A DNA stretch of 64,000 nucleotides from an uncultured Gammaproteobacteria bacterium (GCA_958295465.1 OY282353.1:434001-498000), one strand, 5' to 3'. Shown: positions 36,143 to 45,583, counted from the stretch's first letter. Numbers and translations are program-made. The notes: a model not told the origin generated them from the sequence alone.

Positions 36143-36274
36143 GCACTCGACCTCCGGCACGCGGGAACGTGGCCGCGATGGTACACGGACCCGGCGGCTC
36201 TCGTTCCTCGTGCTCGTGGAAGGCCGGGTGGGGCCGGCATGTCCGCCGCCGGCGAGCGTCCCGGCTTCAGGCCG

Positions 36275-36724
36275 TCAGCCGGGGAGGGATGCCCGGTTGC
36301 ACCGGCAGGTGCCGATCTGGTGCAGCTCGATGACGTTGCCGAAGGGATCGGGGACGAACACCTGGTCGGAGTCCTCTCCCACCAGGCTGCGGATCGTCCA
36401 GTGCCGCACCCCCCGTTCCTCCAGCTCGCGCCGCGCCTCGTTGATGTCTTCCACCGCGAGCGCCACGTGCGGCCGGGTGGGATCCTCCTCTGCGTTGCGC
36501 GCGACCGGGGACTCTCCGGTCGCGCCCATGAGGTGGATCTGGGTGCTTTGCCCTTCGCTGCCGACGTACATCCAGAAGCCCGGGATCCCCGGAATGTCCG
36601 GACGGCCCGGGTCGGCCTCCAGGCCCAGCAGGCCGGAGTAGAACTCCCTGGCCCGATCCTGCGCTTCGTCCGAGGGATCGATGCGGACGCCGTGGTGGTG
36701 CAGTTCGACAACCTTGATGGGCAT
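36275..36724 (-). CDS. VOC-family (glyoxalase/dioxygenase fold) protein
   Basis: A 149-residue two-module VOC protein. It begins MPIKVVELHHHGVRI (first metal-His region), includes AREFYSGLLGLEADPGRPD, RPHVALAVEDINEARRELEERGV for the second module, and ends with DPFGNVIELHQ, where the last Glu would be a metal ligand. The ATG at 36724 is used; the long frame to 37099 lacks homology upstream. The family contains glyoxalase I, dioxygenases and resistance proteins; the specific role is unknown. It lies downstream of gmhB on the same strand by 290 bases. Confidence 0.82.
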   Translation of the reverse strand: MPIKVVELHHHGVRIDPSDEAQDRAREFYSGLLGLEADPGRPDIPGIPGFWMYVGSEGQSTQIHLMGATGESPVARNAEEDPTRPHVALAVEDINEARRELEERGVRHWTIRSLVGEDSDQVFVPDPFGNVIELHQIGTCRCNRASLPG

Positions 36725-37014
36725 GACGGTTTCTCCCGCGTATTGGCCGGAATGGGGCGTGGATCCACCTTCAACGCTGGACGAACCACGGCCCGGCGGT
36801 AATCGCTCCGGGCGCGCGCCGGCAATTCCTGCCAAGTCCGGAACCGTCCCCCCGGATCGCCGGGATCGGATGCCCGGGTGGCCGGGGAGGTCGAAAACCC
36901 CGGTCGTGCGGTTCGTGTCCCGGCGCCGGCGGGAATCGCCGGGCTCGCACCACCTGCTCCGGCCGGTCGGCTTCTCCTGCCCGGCGCCGCACGCGACTTC
37001 AGATGACGCCGGAT

Positions 37015-37569
37015 TCAACGGGCGATTGGCCGACGGGCCGCGAGCAGCGCGTCCACCGCCGACCCGAGGTCGTCGTACACGTCGATTCCGTCCGGGCATG
37101 CGCCGCTGCGCAAGGTCGCTTCGCCCTCACCGGTGCGGACCAGTACCGGGAGCGCACCCGCCGCGACCGCGGCTTCGACGTCCCTCGACGAGTCCCCGAT
37201 GAACGGCACGCCTTCGAGGGAGACGTGCAGCCGCTCCGCGATCTCGTTCAGCATGCCCGGGCGCGGCTTGAAGCACTCGCAGCCGTCGTTGGGATGGCAG
37301 GGGCAGATGAAGATGGCGTCGATGGTCCCGCCGTACTCCGCGAGCCGGCGGTACATCTCCTCGTGGATGCGGTTGAGATCCTCGAACGTGAAATGGCGCC
37401 GGCGGATCCCCGACTGGTTGGTCGCGACGATCACGCGGCAGCCGGCCCGGTTCAGCCGCGCGATCGCGTCGAGGCTCCGGGGGATCGGCCGCCAGTCCGA
37501 CACCGTGCGCACGTGGCCGGGAAGCACTTCGTTGATCACGCCGTCCCGGTCGAGAATGACGAGGTTCAA
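37015..37569 (-). CDS. gmhB: D-glycero-D-manno-heptose-1,7-bisphosphate 7-phosphatase
   Basis: HAD phosphatase of the ADP-heptose pathway for lipopolysaccharide inner core. From a TTG at 37569 the 184-residue product starts MNLVILDRDGVINE (motif I, nucleophile Asp), followed by VIVATNQSGIRRRHF (motif II), the zinc-binding Cys cluster CPCHPNDGCECFKPRPGML that distinguishes GmhB from other HADs, and FIGDSSRDVEAAVAAG (motif IV). The length fits the family. The TTG is chosen because homology begins there; the extended frame upstream is rich in Arg/Pro and unconserved. Supports a Gram-negative host. Confidence 0.92.
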   Translation of the reverse strand: MNLVILDRDGVINEVLPGHVRTVSDWRPIPRSLDAIARLNRAGCRVIVATNQSGIRRRHFTFEDLNRIHEEMYRRLAEYGGTIDAIFICPCHPNDGCECFKPRPGMLNEIAERLHVSLEGVPFIGDSSRDVEAAVAAGALPVLVRTGEGEATLRSGACPDGIDVYDDLGSAVDALLAARRPIAR

Positions 37570-37922
37570 TGGCCTGCTCCGTCGGGATGCGGTGCGCGGG
37601 CTCGATTGTAGTCCCCACGCTCCCGCGAGACATAGTGCGATCCGCCGGTCGTGCCCCCGGTCCACATGCGGCGGGCGGCCACGATGCCCGGGCCGTACGA
37701 TGCGCCTCTCACGGCCCCGGTCCACGTGCAACGGATGGTCATCTCGATGGAGGTTGTCGGGCTTGGCGGACAGTGCCGGCGTGTTCATGGGCGTGTTGAC
37801 GCGAAGGCCCGGTGGAATCAAGGTGAGGGTTCTGCGTGACGGCGGAGAGGGACGAGGATGTCCGATTTTCAACGGCCGGGTCCGGGACGACGGGACGGCC
37901 GGCGCGGCACGGAACCGGCCGC
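37570..37922. other. Divergent intergenic region with a short imperfect repeat
   Basis: Between gmhB and the PHP-UvrD gene. Two copies of CCCCGGTCCAC(A/G)TGC lie about 60 bases apart (near 37651 and 37710), each followed by related bases. They could be binding sites for a regulator. No gene recognised; frames crossing it are shadows. Confidence 0.4.
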
Positions 37923-40900
37923 ATGACGTTCTACGCCGACCTGCACGTCCACTCCAAGTACTCCCGTGCGACGAGCAGGAACTGCGATCTCGAGCATCTG
38001 GCCATCTGGGCCCGCAAGAAGGGCATCGGCATCGTCGCCACGGGGGACTTCACCCATCCGGCGTGGAGGGCCGAGCTGAAGGAAAAGCTCGTGCCCGCGG
38101 AGCCGGGGCTGTTCCGCCTGCGGCCGGATCTGGAGAGAGCGGTCGAGGAGCGGTTGCCGCCGGCGTGCCGGAGCAGCCGTACCGCGGTCCGGTTCATGCT
38201 GTCGGTCGAAATATCGACCATCTACAAGAAGTTCGACAAGACGCGAAAGATCCACCACCTGATCTACACCCCGGATTTCGACGCAACGGAGCGGGTGGTG
38301 GACAGTCTGTCCAGGATCGGCAACCTGCATTCGGACGGACGGCCGATCCTGGGCCTCGATTCCCGGCACCTGCTGGAGATCGCGCTGGAATCGGACCCCG
38401 GCACGTATCTCGTCCCCGCCCATATCTGGACCCCCTGGTTCGCCGCGCTTGGCTCGAAGTCCGGGTTCGACGCCATCGACGACTGCTACGGGGACTTGAG
38501 CCCCCACATCTTCGCGGTCGAGACCGGTCTCTCGTCGGACCCACCGATGAACTGGCGGGTGTCGTCCCTGGATCGCTTTCGACTGGTGTCCAACTCGGAC
38601 GCCCATTCGCCGGAAAAGCTCGGAAGGGAGGTGTGCGTCTTCGACACCGAGCTGGATTATTTCGCTCTGCGCAAGGCGCTGGAGACGGGCGAGGGATACG
38701 GGGGCACGCTGGAGTTCTTTCCCGAAGAAGGCAAGTACCATCTGGACGGCCACCGCAACTGCCACGTCTGCTTCTCGCCCGGCGAGACGCGGGAGCACGG
38801 GGGCCGGTGCCCGGTCTGCGGCAAGCCGCTGACCGTCGGGGTCATGCACCGGGTCGAGGATCTGGCGGACCGTGGGGAGGGGGTCGCGCCGCCCGAGACC
38901 GCCGGCCCGATGCGGAGTCTGGTTCCCCTGCCCGAGATCCTGTCCGAGATCCACCGGGTCGGCCCGAAGAGCAAGACCGTCGCCCGGCACTACGAAAGCC
39001 TCCTGGGCCGGCTCGGACCGGAGCTGCCGCTTCTCAACGCCGTTGCGCTGGAAGACATCGGACCCGCCGCGTCTCCCCTCGTCGCCGAGGCGGTGTCCCG
39101 CCTGCGGAAACAGGAGGTGATTCGAGACGCCGGTTACGACGGCGTGTACGGCACGATCCGCCTGTTCCGGGACGCCGAGCTGCGCCGGCATACCCACGGA
39201 GCGTCGCTCTTCCAGGAGGAGGGCGCGGCTCCGCCGCGGGACCGGCCCGATCCCACGCCCGCGGTGCCGCCACGTGGACGACCCGTGCCGCCGCCCGGGG
39301 ACGGGCAACGTGCGGACCCGCCGCAAGGCGGCCCCGAGCCCTCGCCCACGGTATTGCCACGTGGACGATCCGTGCCGCCGCCCGGGGACGGGCAACGTGC
39401 GGAACCGCCGCAAGGCGGACCCCACCCCTCGCCGGCGGCCTTGCCTCACGAGCGGATCGCTCCCTCGCGTGCGGCAACGGACCGGCGCCTCCCCGACGTA
39501 TCGGCCGGATCGGAGGTCGAACGGCGCCGGGCGGAAAGCGCCCCGCCCCGCTCCCGGAATCCGGATCGAGCGATGTCGGACCACGGCTCCCCCGACGTTC
39601 TGGCCGGACTGGACGCCGATCAGCGCCGGGCCGTCGAAACCGTCACCGGTCCGCTGCTCGTCGTGGCCGGCCCCGGCTCCGGAAAGACCAGGACCCTGAC
39701 CCACCGCCTCGCGCACCTCGTGACGCACCATGCCGTCCCGCCTTCCCGCTGCCTGGCCGTGACCTTCACCCGAAGGGCCGCCGGCGAGATGCGCGACCGC
39801 CTGCGGATCCTGCTGCCGGACGTCTGGGAGCAGGTCCCGCTGCATACCTTCCACTCCCTGGGTCTCTCCATCCTCCAGGAGCACTGGAACGCGGCCGGCC
39901 TGCAGCGTGGCTTCCGGGTCGCATCGGAGGCCGAGCGGCTCCAGTTGCTCCGGGACGCGCTGCAAGTCTCCGAAAGGAAGGCCCGCGGCCGTCTTTCGGC
40001 CATCTCCCACGCCAGACGCACGGGTGCGCCGCCCACGGACGGGGAGTCGGGCGAAGCGTTCGAGGCATACGAGAGAGCGATGGAAGCCCGCAACCTCTGC
40101 GACTTCGACGACCTCGTCATCCGGGCGGCGGACGCGCTGGAATCCGCGCCCGCGCTCCGGGCGCAGTACCGGCGCCGCCATCGGTGGGTCTGCATCGACG
40201 AATACCAGGACGTGGACGAGCAGCAGGTCCGTCTCGTCAGGCAACTCGTTCCCCCGGCCGGAAACGTCTGCGTCATCGGCGATCCGGACCAGTCCATCTA
40301 CGGCTTCCGGGGCGCGGACGTGCGCTTCTTCTCGGAGTTCCAGCGAGACTTCCCGGGGACGAAGGTCGTGCGGCTGAGCCGCAACTACCGCTCCGGCCGC
40401 AACATCGTCACCCTCTCGTCACAGGTGATCGCCCGCTCCGGCTCCGCCCCGCCCTCCGTCCTGCATCCCGTGCCGCTGCCCGCCCTGCCCTCCGAGCCGT
40501 CGTCCGAGCCGCCGTCCGAGCCGTCTTCCGAATCGCCGTCCGAGCCGTCTTCCGAATCGCCGTCCGAGCCGTCTTCCGAACCGCCGTCCGAGCCGTCGTC
40601 CGAACCGCCGTCCGAGCCGTCTTCCGAACCGCCGTCCGAGCCGTCTTCCGAACCGCCGTCCGAGCCGTCTTCCGAGCCGTCTTCCGAACCGTCTTCCGAA
40701 CCGTCCTCCGAGCTGTCCTCCCGACTGCCCTCCCAACCGTCCCCTGCTCCGGTCGTCGAGGAGGCTCCGGACCTGATCACGATCCACGAAGCCCCCACCG
40801 AGAAGGCGGAAGCGGAATTCGTCGTCCAGTCGCTGGAACGGATGCTCGGCGGGCACAGCTTCTTCTCCATCGACAGCGGCCGCTCGCCGGACGGCGAGGG

Positions 40901-41747
40901 GCACGATCTCTCGTTTTCCGATTTCGCCGTGCTCTACCGCACCGAGGCGCAAGCCGCCGTCCTCGCCGAGGCCCTGCAGCGCTCGGGACTCCCCTTCCAG
41001 CAGCGCTCGCACCGCCGCCTGATGGAGCATCCGGGCGTGACCGCGCTGGTCGACGCCCTGCGCGAGTCGCCGGGCGCGGGTCCGATCCGGGAACGTCTCG
41101 AAACAGCCTGCTCCGGCGTTGAACGGTCCGCCAGGGAAACACCAGAGGCGGGTCCGGCTCGGGAACGGATCGAGGCGACGTGCTCTGCCGTCGAACGGCC
41201 GTCCGCGGAACGGCCGGAGACTTCTCGGCCCGATGAACCGCGCGAGCGCCGGGCCGAGCGGCCTGCCACGGAGACGCCGGAGGCATCCGCGCTGCTGGAG
41301 GCGCACGAGCTGCTGAGGCCCCTTGCCGGCGTATGCGGAGACGACCTGGAGCGCTTCCTGTCCGCTCTCTCCCTGGACACCGAAATCGACACCTGGGACC
41401 CGCGCGCCGACCGGATCTCGCTGCTGACCCTCCATGCCGCCAAGGGGCTCGAATTCCCCGTCGTGTTCATCACCGGCTGCGAGAACGGCCTGCTTCCCCT
41501 GACGTGGGGAAAGATCGATCCGGCGGCCCTCGACGAGGAGCGGCGGCTGTTCTACGTCGGTGTCACCCGTGCGATGACGAAGCTCTGTCTCTGCCGGGCG
41601 AAGAAACGCCTCTGGCGGGGGAAGGTGCGTGAGCTGCCGCCGTCACCCTACCTGGCCGACGTCGAGGAACGGCTCCTCGAACGGCAACGGTCCCGTATCC
41701 CCGACAAGCGGAAGAAGACGGACGGCCAGATGACGCTGTTCCCATGA
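37923..41747 (+). CDS. PHP phosphoesterase-UvrD helicase fusion with repeat linkers
   Basis: A 1274-residue fusion. Residues 1 to about 430 are a PHP domain (metal site ADLHVHSKYSRA, ATGDFTHP, VSNSDAHSP) of the TIGR00375 type, with a zinc-ribbon-like CHVCF...CPVCGK segment and a helix-hairpin-helix-like ELPLLNAVALEDI region. Residues about 560 onward are an SF1A helicase: AGPGSGKTRTLTHRLAH (Walker A), VCIDEYQDVDEQQ (Walker B), GDPDQSIYGFRGAD (motif III), LTLHAAKGLEFPVVFITG and RRLFYVGVTRA (motifs V-VI). Two linkers are expanded: a 29-residue duplicated Pro/Gly unit (about residues 448-505) and an SEPSSEPP repeat tract (about 854-936) inside the helicase. Likely acts in DNA repair, coupling nuclease-like and unwinding activities. 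A third insert lies in the 2B region. Confidence 0.85.
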   Translation: MTFYADLHVHSKYSRATSRNCDLEHLAIWARKKGIGIVATGDFTHPAWRAELKEKLVPAEPGLFRLRPDLERAVEERLPPACRSSRTAVRFMLSVEISTIYKKFDKTRKIHHLIYTPDFDATERVVDSLSRIGNLHSDGRPILGLDSRHLLEIALESDPGTYLVPAHIWTPWFAALGSKSGFDAIDDCYGDLSPHIFAVETGLSSDPPMNWRVSSLDRFRLVSNSDAHSPEKLGREVCVFDTELDYFALRKALETGEGYGGTLEFFPEEGKYHLDGHRNCHVCFSPGETREHGGRCPVCGKPLTVGVMHRVEDLADRGEGVAPPETAGPMRSLVPLPEILSEIHRVGPKSKTVARHYESLLGRLGPELPLLNAVALEDIGPAASPLVAEAVSRLRKQEVIRDAGYDGVYGTIRLFRDAELRRHTHGASLFQEEGAAPPRDRPDPTPAVPPRGRPVPPPGDGQRADPPQGGPEPSPTVLPRGRSVPPPGDGQRAEPPQGGPHPSPAALPHERIAPSRAATDRRLPDVSAGSEVERRRAESAPPRSRNPDRAMSDHGSPDVLAGLDADQRRAVETVTGPLLVVAGPGSGKTRTLTHRLAHLVTHHAVPPSRCLAVTFTRRAAGEMRDRLRILLPDVWEQVPLHTFHSLGLSILQEHWNAAGLQRGFRVASEAERLQLLRDALQVSERKARGRLSAISHARRTGAPPTDGESGEAFEAYERAMEARNLCDFDDLVIRAADALESAPALRAQYRRRHRWVCIDEYQDVDEQQVRLVRQLVPPAGNVCVIGDPDQSIYGFRGADVRFFSEFQRDFPGTKVVRLSRNYRSGRNIVTLSSQVIARSGSAPPSVLHPVPLPALPSEPSSEPPSEPSSESPSEPSSESPSEPSSEPPSEPSSEPPSEPSSEPPSEPSSEPPSEPSSEPSSEPSSEPSSELSSRLPSQPSPAPVVEEAPDLITIHEAPTEKAEAEFVVQSLERMLGGHSFFSIDSGRSPDGEGHDLSFSDFAVLYRTEAQAAVLAEALQRSGLPFQQRSHRRLMEHPGVTALVDALRESPGAGPIRERLETACSGVERSARETPEAGPARERIEATCSAVERPSAERPETSRPDEPRERRAERPATETPEASALLEAHELLRPLAGVCGDDLERFLSALSLDTEIDTWDPRADRISLLTLHAAKGLEFPVVFITGCENGLLPLTWGKIDPAALDEERRLFYVGVTRAMTKLCLCRAKKRLWRGKVRELPPSPYLADVEERLLERQRSRIPDKRKKTDGQMTLFP
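39264..39437 (+). repeat. 87-bp in-frame tandem duplication in the fusion gene
   Basis: Two copies, 39264-39350 and 39351-39437, about 90 percent identical, each coding a 29-residue Pro/Gly-rich unit containing PPGDGQRA(D/E)PPQGGP. The length is a multiple of three, so the frame is kept. Confidence 0.85.
40485..40730 (+). repeat. 24-bp minisatellite coding Ser-Glu-Pro repeats
   Basis: About ten copies of a 24-base unit coding SEPSSEPP with drift to SEPSSESP and SEPSSEPS. It lies in frame between helicase motifs IV-like and the second core. The copy number could vary between strains. Confidence 0.85.
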
Positions 41748-41886
41748 GCCCGGCCACCCCGGAGGCCGCGATGCGGGAAGCCGAAGCGAGGAGGCCGGGG
41801 CATGTGATACGGCTCCAGGCCCAGGGGCCTCGGTGCGGGACCCGATTGCCCCGGTGGGTCCGTCACCGGCGCCGTACCAGCCCTCG

Positions 41887-42158
41887 CAACGCTACAGTGA
41901 TTCCCGCTAACCCCCTGACACGCAATGTCACGACACGGTATCGCGCCAATTCCAATGGCCGGAACGCCCGATCGTGGCGGATCTTCGGAGGTTCTCGCGC
42001 TTAGCGGGAATTGCTGGCAACGCTACAGCAGTTCCCGCTAACGTCCCGATACGCGATGTCACGATGCGATATCGAAACGATTTCCGATGGCCGGAGCACC
42101 TGATCATGACGGGTCTTCGTACGTTCTCGCGCTTAGCGGAAATTGCTGGCAACGCTAC
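41887..42158 (+). repeat. 131-bp tandem repeat with inverted ends (MITE-like)
   Basis: Two full copies (41887-42017 and 42018-42149) and nine bases of a third. Each unit starts CAACGCTACAG..TTCCCGCTAA and ends TTAGCGG(G/A)AATTGCTGG, so its ends are inverted repeats of about 16 bases. The copies are roughly 70 percent alike inside and nearly identical at the ends. No transposase. The solo end at 11692 is identical. The rest of 41748-42349 shows no gene. Confidence 0.8.
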
Positions 42159-42349
42159 TTCGTGCTTGACGAGTGGCACGTGGGGACTGACGATTTGCCG
42201 CTGGAAAAGACGTGGGTACGGGTACGGGGAAGAGGCAGACGGAGATGGGGAAGAAACGTGAGCCCGGACACGGACAGGATGACGAGCACTGACGCGGCGA
42301 CAGATGCACGCACCGGCGCGGGCAGAGACACGGACACCGAGGTTTCGAG

Positions 42350-45130
42350 ATGAGCGAACCGATTCGATTCACCCTCGACGGCAGCGAGGTCGAGGCGCAC
42401 GAGGGCGAGACGATCTGGCAGGTGGCGCACCGCCTCGGCACCGACATCCCCCATCTCTGCTACTCGCATGAGCCCGGCTACCGGGCCGACGGCAACTGCC
42501 GCGCGTGCATGGTCGAGGTCGAAGGGGAGCGGGTGCTCGCCGCCTCGTGCCAGCGCCGGGCGGGTCCGGGCCTGGTCGTGCATACCGCGACCGAGCGCGC
42601 GGCGGCCTCGCGCCGCATGGTGATGGAGCTGCTGGTCGCCGACCAGCCCCCGCGTGCCGCCGCCCACGAGCACGACTCGACGCTGTGGCAGTGGGCCGAG
42701 CGCCTGGAGGTCGGCGCGAGCCGCTTCCCGGCCCGCCCCGCGCCCGCGCCCGACCCCAGCCATCCCGCGATGCGGGTCAACCTCGACGCCTGCATCCACT
42801 GCAACCTCTGCGTGCGGGCCTGCCGCGAGGTGCAGGTCAACGACGTCATCGGCATGGCCTACCGCGGCATCGGCTCGAAGATCGTCTTCGACTTCGACGA
42901 CGCGATGGGCGCGAGCACCTGCGTCGCCTGCGGGGAGTGCGTGCAGGCGTGCCCGACCGGGGCGCTGATGGAGGCGGCGCTCGTGGACGAGGCCGGGGTC
43001 GACCGCCGGCTCGCGCTCGACGAGGTGGCGAGCGTCTGCCCCTACTGCGGCGTCGGCTGCCAGATCGGCTACCAGGTCAAGGACAACGAAATCGTCGCGG
43101 TGCAGGGCCGCGACGGCCCCGCCAACCACAAGCGGCTGTGCGTCAAGGGGCGCTTCGGCTTCGACTACGTGGCCCATCCCCATCGCCTCACCACGCCCCT
43201 CGTCCGCCGCGACGACGCGCCCAAGGCGGCCGACTGCGAGGTCGATCCGGCCAATCCCTTCACCCACTTCCGGGCCGCGAGCTGGGAGGAGGCCCTCGAC
43301 CGCGCCGCGGGCGGACTCGCCGCCATCCGCGACCGCGACGGCGGCGCGGCGCTGGCCGGCTTCGGCTCCGCCAAGGGCTCGAACGAGGAGGCGTACCTCG
43401 TCCAGAAGATGGTCCGCCAGGGCTTCGGGACCAACAACGTCGACCACTGCACGCGGCTGTGCCATGCGTCCTCGGTGGCGGCGTTGCTCGAAGGCATCGG
43501 CTCCGGCGCGGTGACCGCTCCGTTCACCGCCTGCGAGGACTCCGACGTCATCATCGTCATCGGCGCGAACCCCACCGAGAACCACCCTGTCGCCGCCACC
43601 TTCTTCAAGCAGGCGGCGAAGCGCTCCACCCTCATCGTGATGGACCCGCGGGGCCAGGCGCTGAAGCGCCACGCCACCCATATGCTCCAGTTCAACCCCG
43701 GCACCGACGTGGCCCTGCTCAACGCCCTGCTCAACGTCATCGTCACCGAGGGGCTCTGTGACCGGCAGTACATCGAGGCCCACGTCTCGGGGTTCGAGGC
43801 GTTCTCGAAGCATATCCAGGACTTCACCCCGGAGGAGATGGCGCCGATCTGCGGGATCGAGGCGGAGAAGCTGCGCGAGGTGGCGCGCACCTACGCCCGG
43901 GCGCAGCGGGGGATCATCTTCTGGGGGATGGGGATCTCGCAGCACACCCACGGGACGGACAACGCGCGCTGCCTCATCGCGCTCTCGATGATCACCGGCC
44001 ACGTGGGGCGTCCCGGCACCGGGCTGCATCCGCTGCGCGGGCAGAACAACGTGCAGGGGGCGTCGGACGCGGGGCTCATCCCGATGGTCTTCCCCGACTA
44101 CCAGTCGGTGGAGGCCGGCGAGATCCGGGCGCGTTTCGAGGACCTGTGGGGCCGGGCGCTGGATGCGGAAAAGGGACTGACGGTGGTGGAGATCATGGAC
44201 GCGGTGCACGCGGGGACGATCCGGGGGATGTACGTCATGGGGGAGAACCCCGCGATGTCGGACCCGGACGCGGAGCACGCGCGGGCGGGGCTTGCGAAGC
44301 TGGAGCACCTGGTGGTGCAGGACATTTTCCTCACCGAGACCGCGTTCCACGCCGACGTGGTGCTGCCGGCCTCGGCGTGGCCGGAGAAGGACGGCACCGT
44401 CACCAACACCAACCGGCAGGTGCAGATGGGGCGGGCGGCGCTGGCGCTGCCGGGGGAGGCGCGCCAGGACTGGTGGATCGTCCAGGAGCTCGCGCGGCGC
44501 ATCGGGCTCGACTGGTGCTACACGGGTCCGGCCGACGTGTTCGAGGAGATGAAGGTGGTGATGCCGTCGCTCGACAACATCACCTGGGAGCGGTTGCGCG
44601 ACGAAAGCGCGGTGACCTACCCCTGTCCGGCCCCGGACCAGCCGGGGATGGACATCGTGTTCGGGGAGGGGTTCCCGACCCCGGACGGGCGCTCGCAGCT
44701 CGTGCCGGCCTCGATCGTCCCGCCGGCGGAGGAGCCGGACGCCGAGTTCCCGATGGTGCTCACCACCGGGCGGCAACTGGAGCACTGGCATACCGGGGCG
44801 ATCACCCGCCGCGCGACGGTCCTGGATGCGTTGGAGCCGGAGGCGGTGGTGAGCCTCTCGCCGCTGGACCTGCACCGTCTGGGCATCGAGGCGGGCGACG
44901 CGGTGCGGGTGGCGACGCGGCGCGGGGTCATCGAGCTGAAAGCGCGCTCCGACGGCGCGGTACCGGAGGGGGTGGTGTTCGTGCCCTTCTGCTACGCCGA
45001 AGCGGCGGCGAACGCGCTGACGAACCCGGCCCTGGACCCGATCGGGAAGATCCCGGAGTTCAAGTATTGCGCGGCGCGGGTGGAGGCCATAACGTCGTCC
45101 CGCCGTTCTTCTCCCATCAACAGCAACTGA
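42350..45130 (+). CDS. fdhA: Formate dehydrogenase alpha subunit (Mo/W-bisPGD, Cys type)
   Basis: A 926-residue molybdopterin oxidoreductase oxidising formate to CO2. N-terminal 2Fe-2S domain (Cys37, Cys50, Cys53, Cys67), two 4Fe-4S clusters (Cys148/151/154/158 and Cys191/194/197/201), then the catalytic part with a 4Fe-4S cluster (Cys230, 233, 237, 264) and the active-site pair Cys371-His372 in HCTRLCHASS; cysteine replaces selenocysteine. The C-terminal cofactor domain includes LTTGRQLEHWHTG. The normal ending is disrupted: after ARVEAI the last dozen residues are unlike the second copy of this region at 46.3-46.7 kb. No diaphorase (FdhB) or chaperone gene is next to it; the electron acceptor is unknown. 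ATG at 42350 follows a clear AT-poor leader. Confidence 0.9.
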   Translation: MSEPIRFTLDGSEVEAHEGETIWQVAHRLGTDIPHLCYSHEPGYRADGNCRACMVEVEGERVLAASCQRRAGPGLVVHTATERAAASRRMVMELLVADQPPRAAAHEHDSTLWQWAERLEVGASRFPARPAPAPDPSHPAMRVNLDACIHCNLCVRACREVQVNDVIGMAYRGIGSKIVFDFDDAMGASTCVACGECVQACPTGALMEAALVDEAGVDRRLALDEVASVCPYCGVGCQIGYQVKDNEIVAVQGRDGPANHKRLCVKGRFGFDYVAHPHRLTTPLVRRDDAPKAADCEVDPANPFTHFRAASWEEALDRAAGGLAAIRDRDGGAALAGFGSAKGSNEEAYLVQKMVRQGFGTNNVDHCTRLCHASSVAALLEGIGSGAVTAPFTACEDSDVIIVIGANPTENHPVAATFFKQAAKRSTLIVMDPRGQALKRHATHMLQFNPGTDVALLNALLNVIVTEGLCDRQYIEAHVSGFEAFSKHIQDFTPEEMAPICGIEAEKLREVARTYARAQRGIIFWGMGISQHTHGTDNARCLIALSMITGHVGRPGTGLHPLRGQNNVQGASDAGLIPMVFPDYQSVEAGEIRARFEDLWGRALDAEKGLTVVEIMDAVHAGTIRGMYVMGENPAMSDPDAEHARAGLAKLEHLVVQDIFLTETAFHADVVLPASAWPEKDGTVTNTNRQVQMGRAALALPGEARQDWWIVQELARRIGLDWCYTGPADVFEEMKVVMPSLDNITWERLRDESAVTYPCPAPDQPGMDIVFGEGFPTPDGRSQLVPASIVPPAEEPDAEFPMVLTTGRQLEHWHTGAITRRATVLDALEPEAVVSLSPLDLHRLGIEAGDAVRVATRRGVIELKARSDGAVPEGVVFVPFCYAEAAANALTNPALDPIGKIPEFKYCAARVEAITSSRRSSPINSN

Positions 45131-45190
45131 GTACGAATCAGCTCCTCCAACGGATAGCGAATCAAATCGGAATTGCGCGGGTCATGTAAC

Positions 45191-45286
45191 CGCTCGGAGC
45201 TGGAAGTCTTCCTCGGCGCCCCCGAGGTCGCCATCGACACCAGCCACCGGCGTGCCGAGTCCGCACGGGTGATGGACTGCGCTTGA
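45191..45286 (+). pseudogene. Possible IS66-type transposase C-terminal scar
   Basis: A 31-codon frame reading SELEVFLGAPEVAIDTSHRRAE resembles the end of IS66 TnpC (VFLxDPxVxIDTNHxERA). No start, and nothing of the element remains on either side. It lies directly after the altered fdhA terminus, so it may mark the event that replaced that end. Confidence 0.4.
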
Positions 45287-45310
45287 GCGCCGCATCGCAT
45301 CTCCCTATGA

Positions 45311-45328
45311 TGTGTAACCTGATACACA
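45311..45328 (+). promoter_or_regulatory. Operator-like palindrome before vapBC
   Basis: TGTGTA-ACCTGA-TACACA, a perfect six-base inverted repeat ending 18 bases before the antitoxin ATG. Position and symmetry suit autoregulation by the antitoxin-toxin complex; a -10 box probably overlaps it. Confidence 0.55.
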
Positions 45329-45346
45329 CCACGGAATGCTGCGGTC

Positions 45347-45583
45347 ATGAGTCATCGCATCAACGTCATCGTCAATGACGACGTCTGGAGCTTCCTGAAG
45401 AAGATTCCGCAGGGCGAGCGCAGCCGCACGATCAATTTGGCGCTGCGCGGATGGGCGGACAGGCGGCGTCGGCTGGACGCCGCCGCCGAGATGGACCGGC
45501 TCAGGAACGAGCCGATGGCACAACCCGTCACCACCGCCGAGATCGTGCGCTGGATCAAGGAAGGCCGGGACGAGGGACACTGA
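45347..45583 (+). CDS. vapB: VapB-type antitoxin
   Basis: A 78-residue antitoxin. The first 45 residues (SHRINVIVNDDVWSFLKKIPQGERSRTINLALRGW) look like a ribbon-helix-helix DNA-binding unit; the C-terminal VTTAEIVRWIKEGRDEGH should wrap the toxin. Its TGA overlaps the toxin ATG (TGATG), the usual coupling. The palindrome just upstream is the probable operator. Confidence 0.8.
   Translation: MSHRINVIVNDDVWSFLKKIPQGERSRTINLALRGWADRRRRLDAAAEMDRLRNEPMAQPVTTAEIVRWIKEGRDEGH

Noticed and set aside
40485..40730. Possible CRISPR array in the SE-rich repeat tract
   Set aside because: Units are 24 bases with no unique spacers and remain in frame within a helicase gene; it is a coding minisatellite. 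No CRISPR array or cas gene was seen anywhere.
42155..44875. Minus-strand open frame of 906 codons opposite fdhA
   Set aside because: Shadow of the formate dehydrogenase gene; no domain recognisable and composition is typical of antisense frames.
42350..45130. Selenocysteine formate dehydrogenase
   Set aside because: The active site codes Cys (TGC), not TGA, and there is no recoding hairpin to assign.
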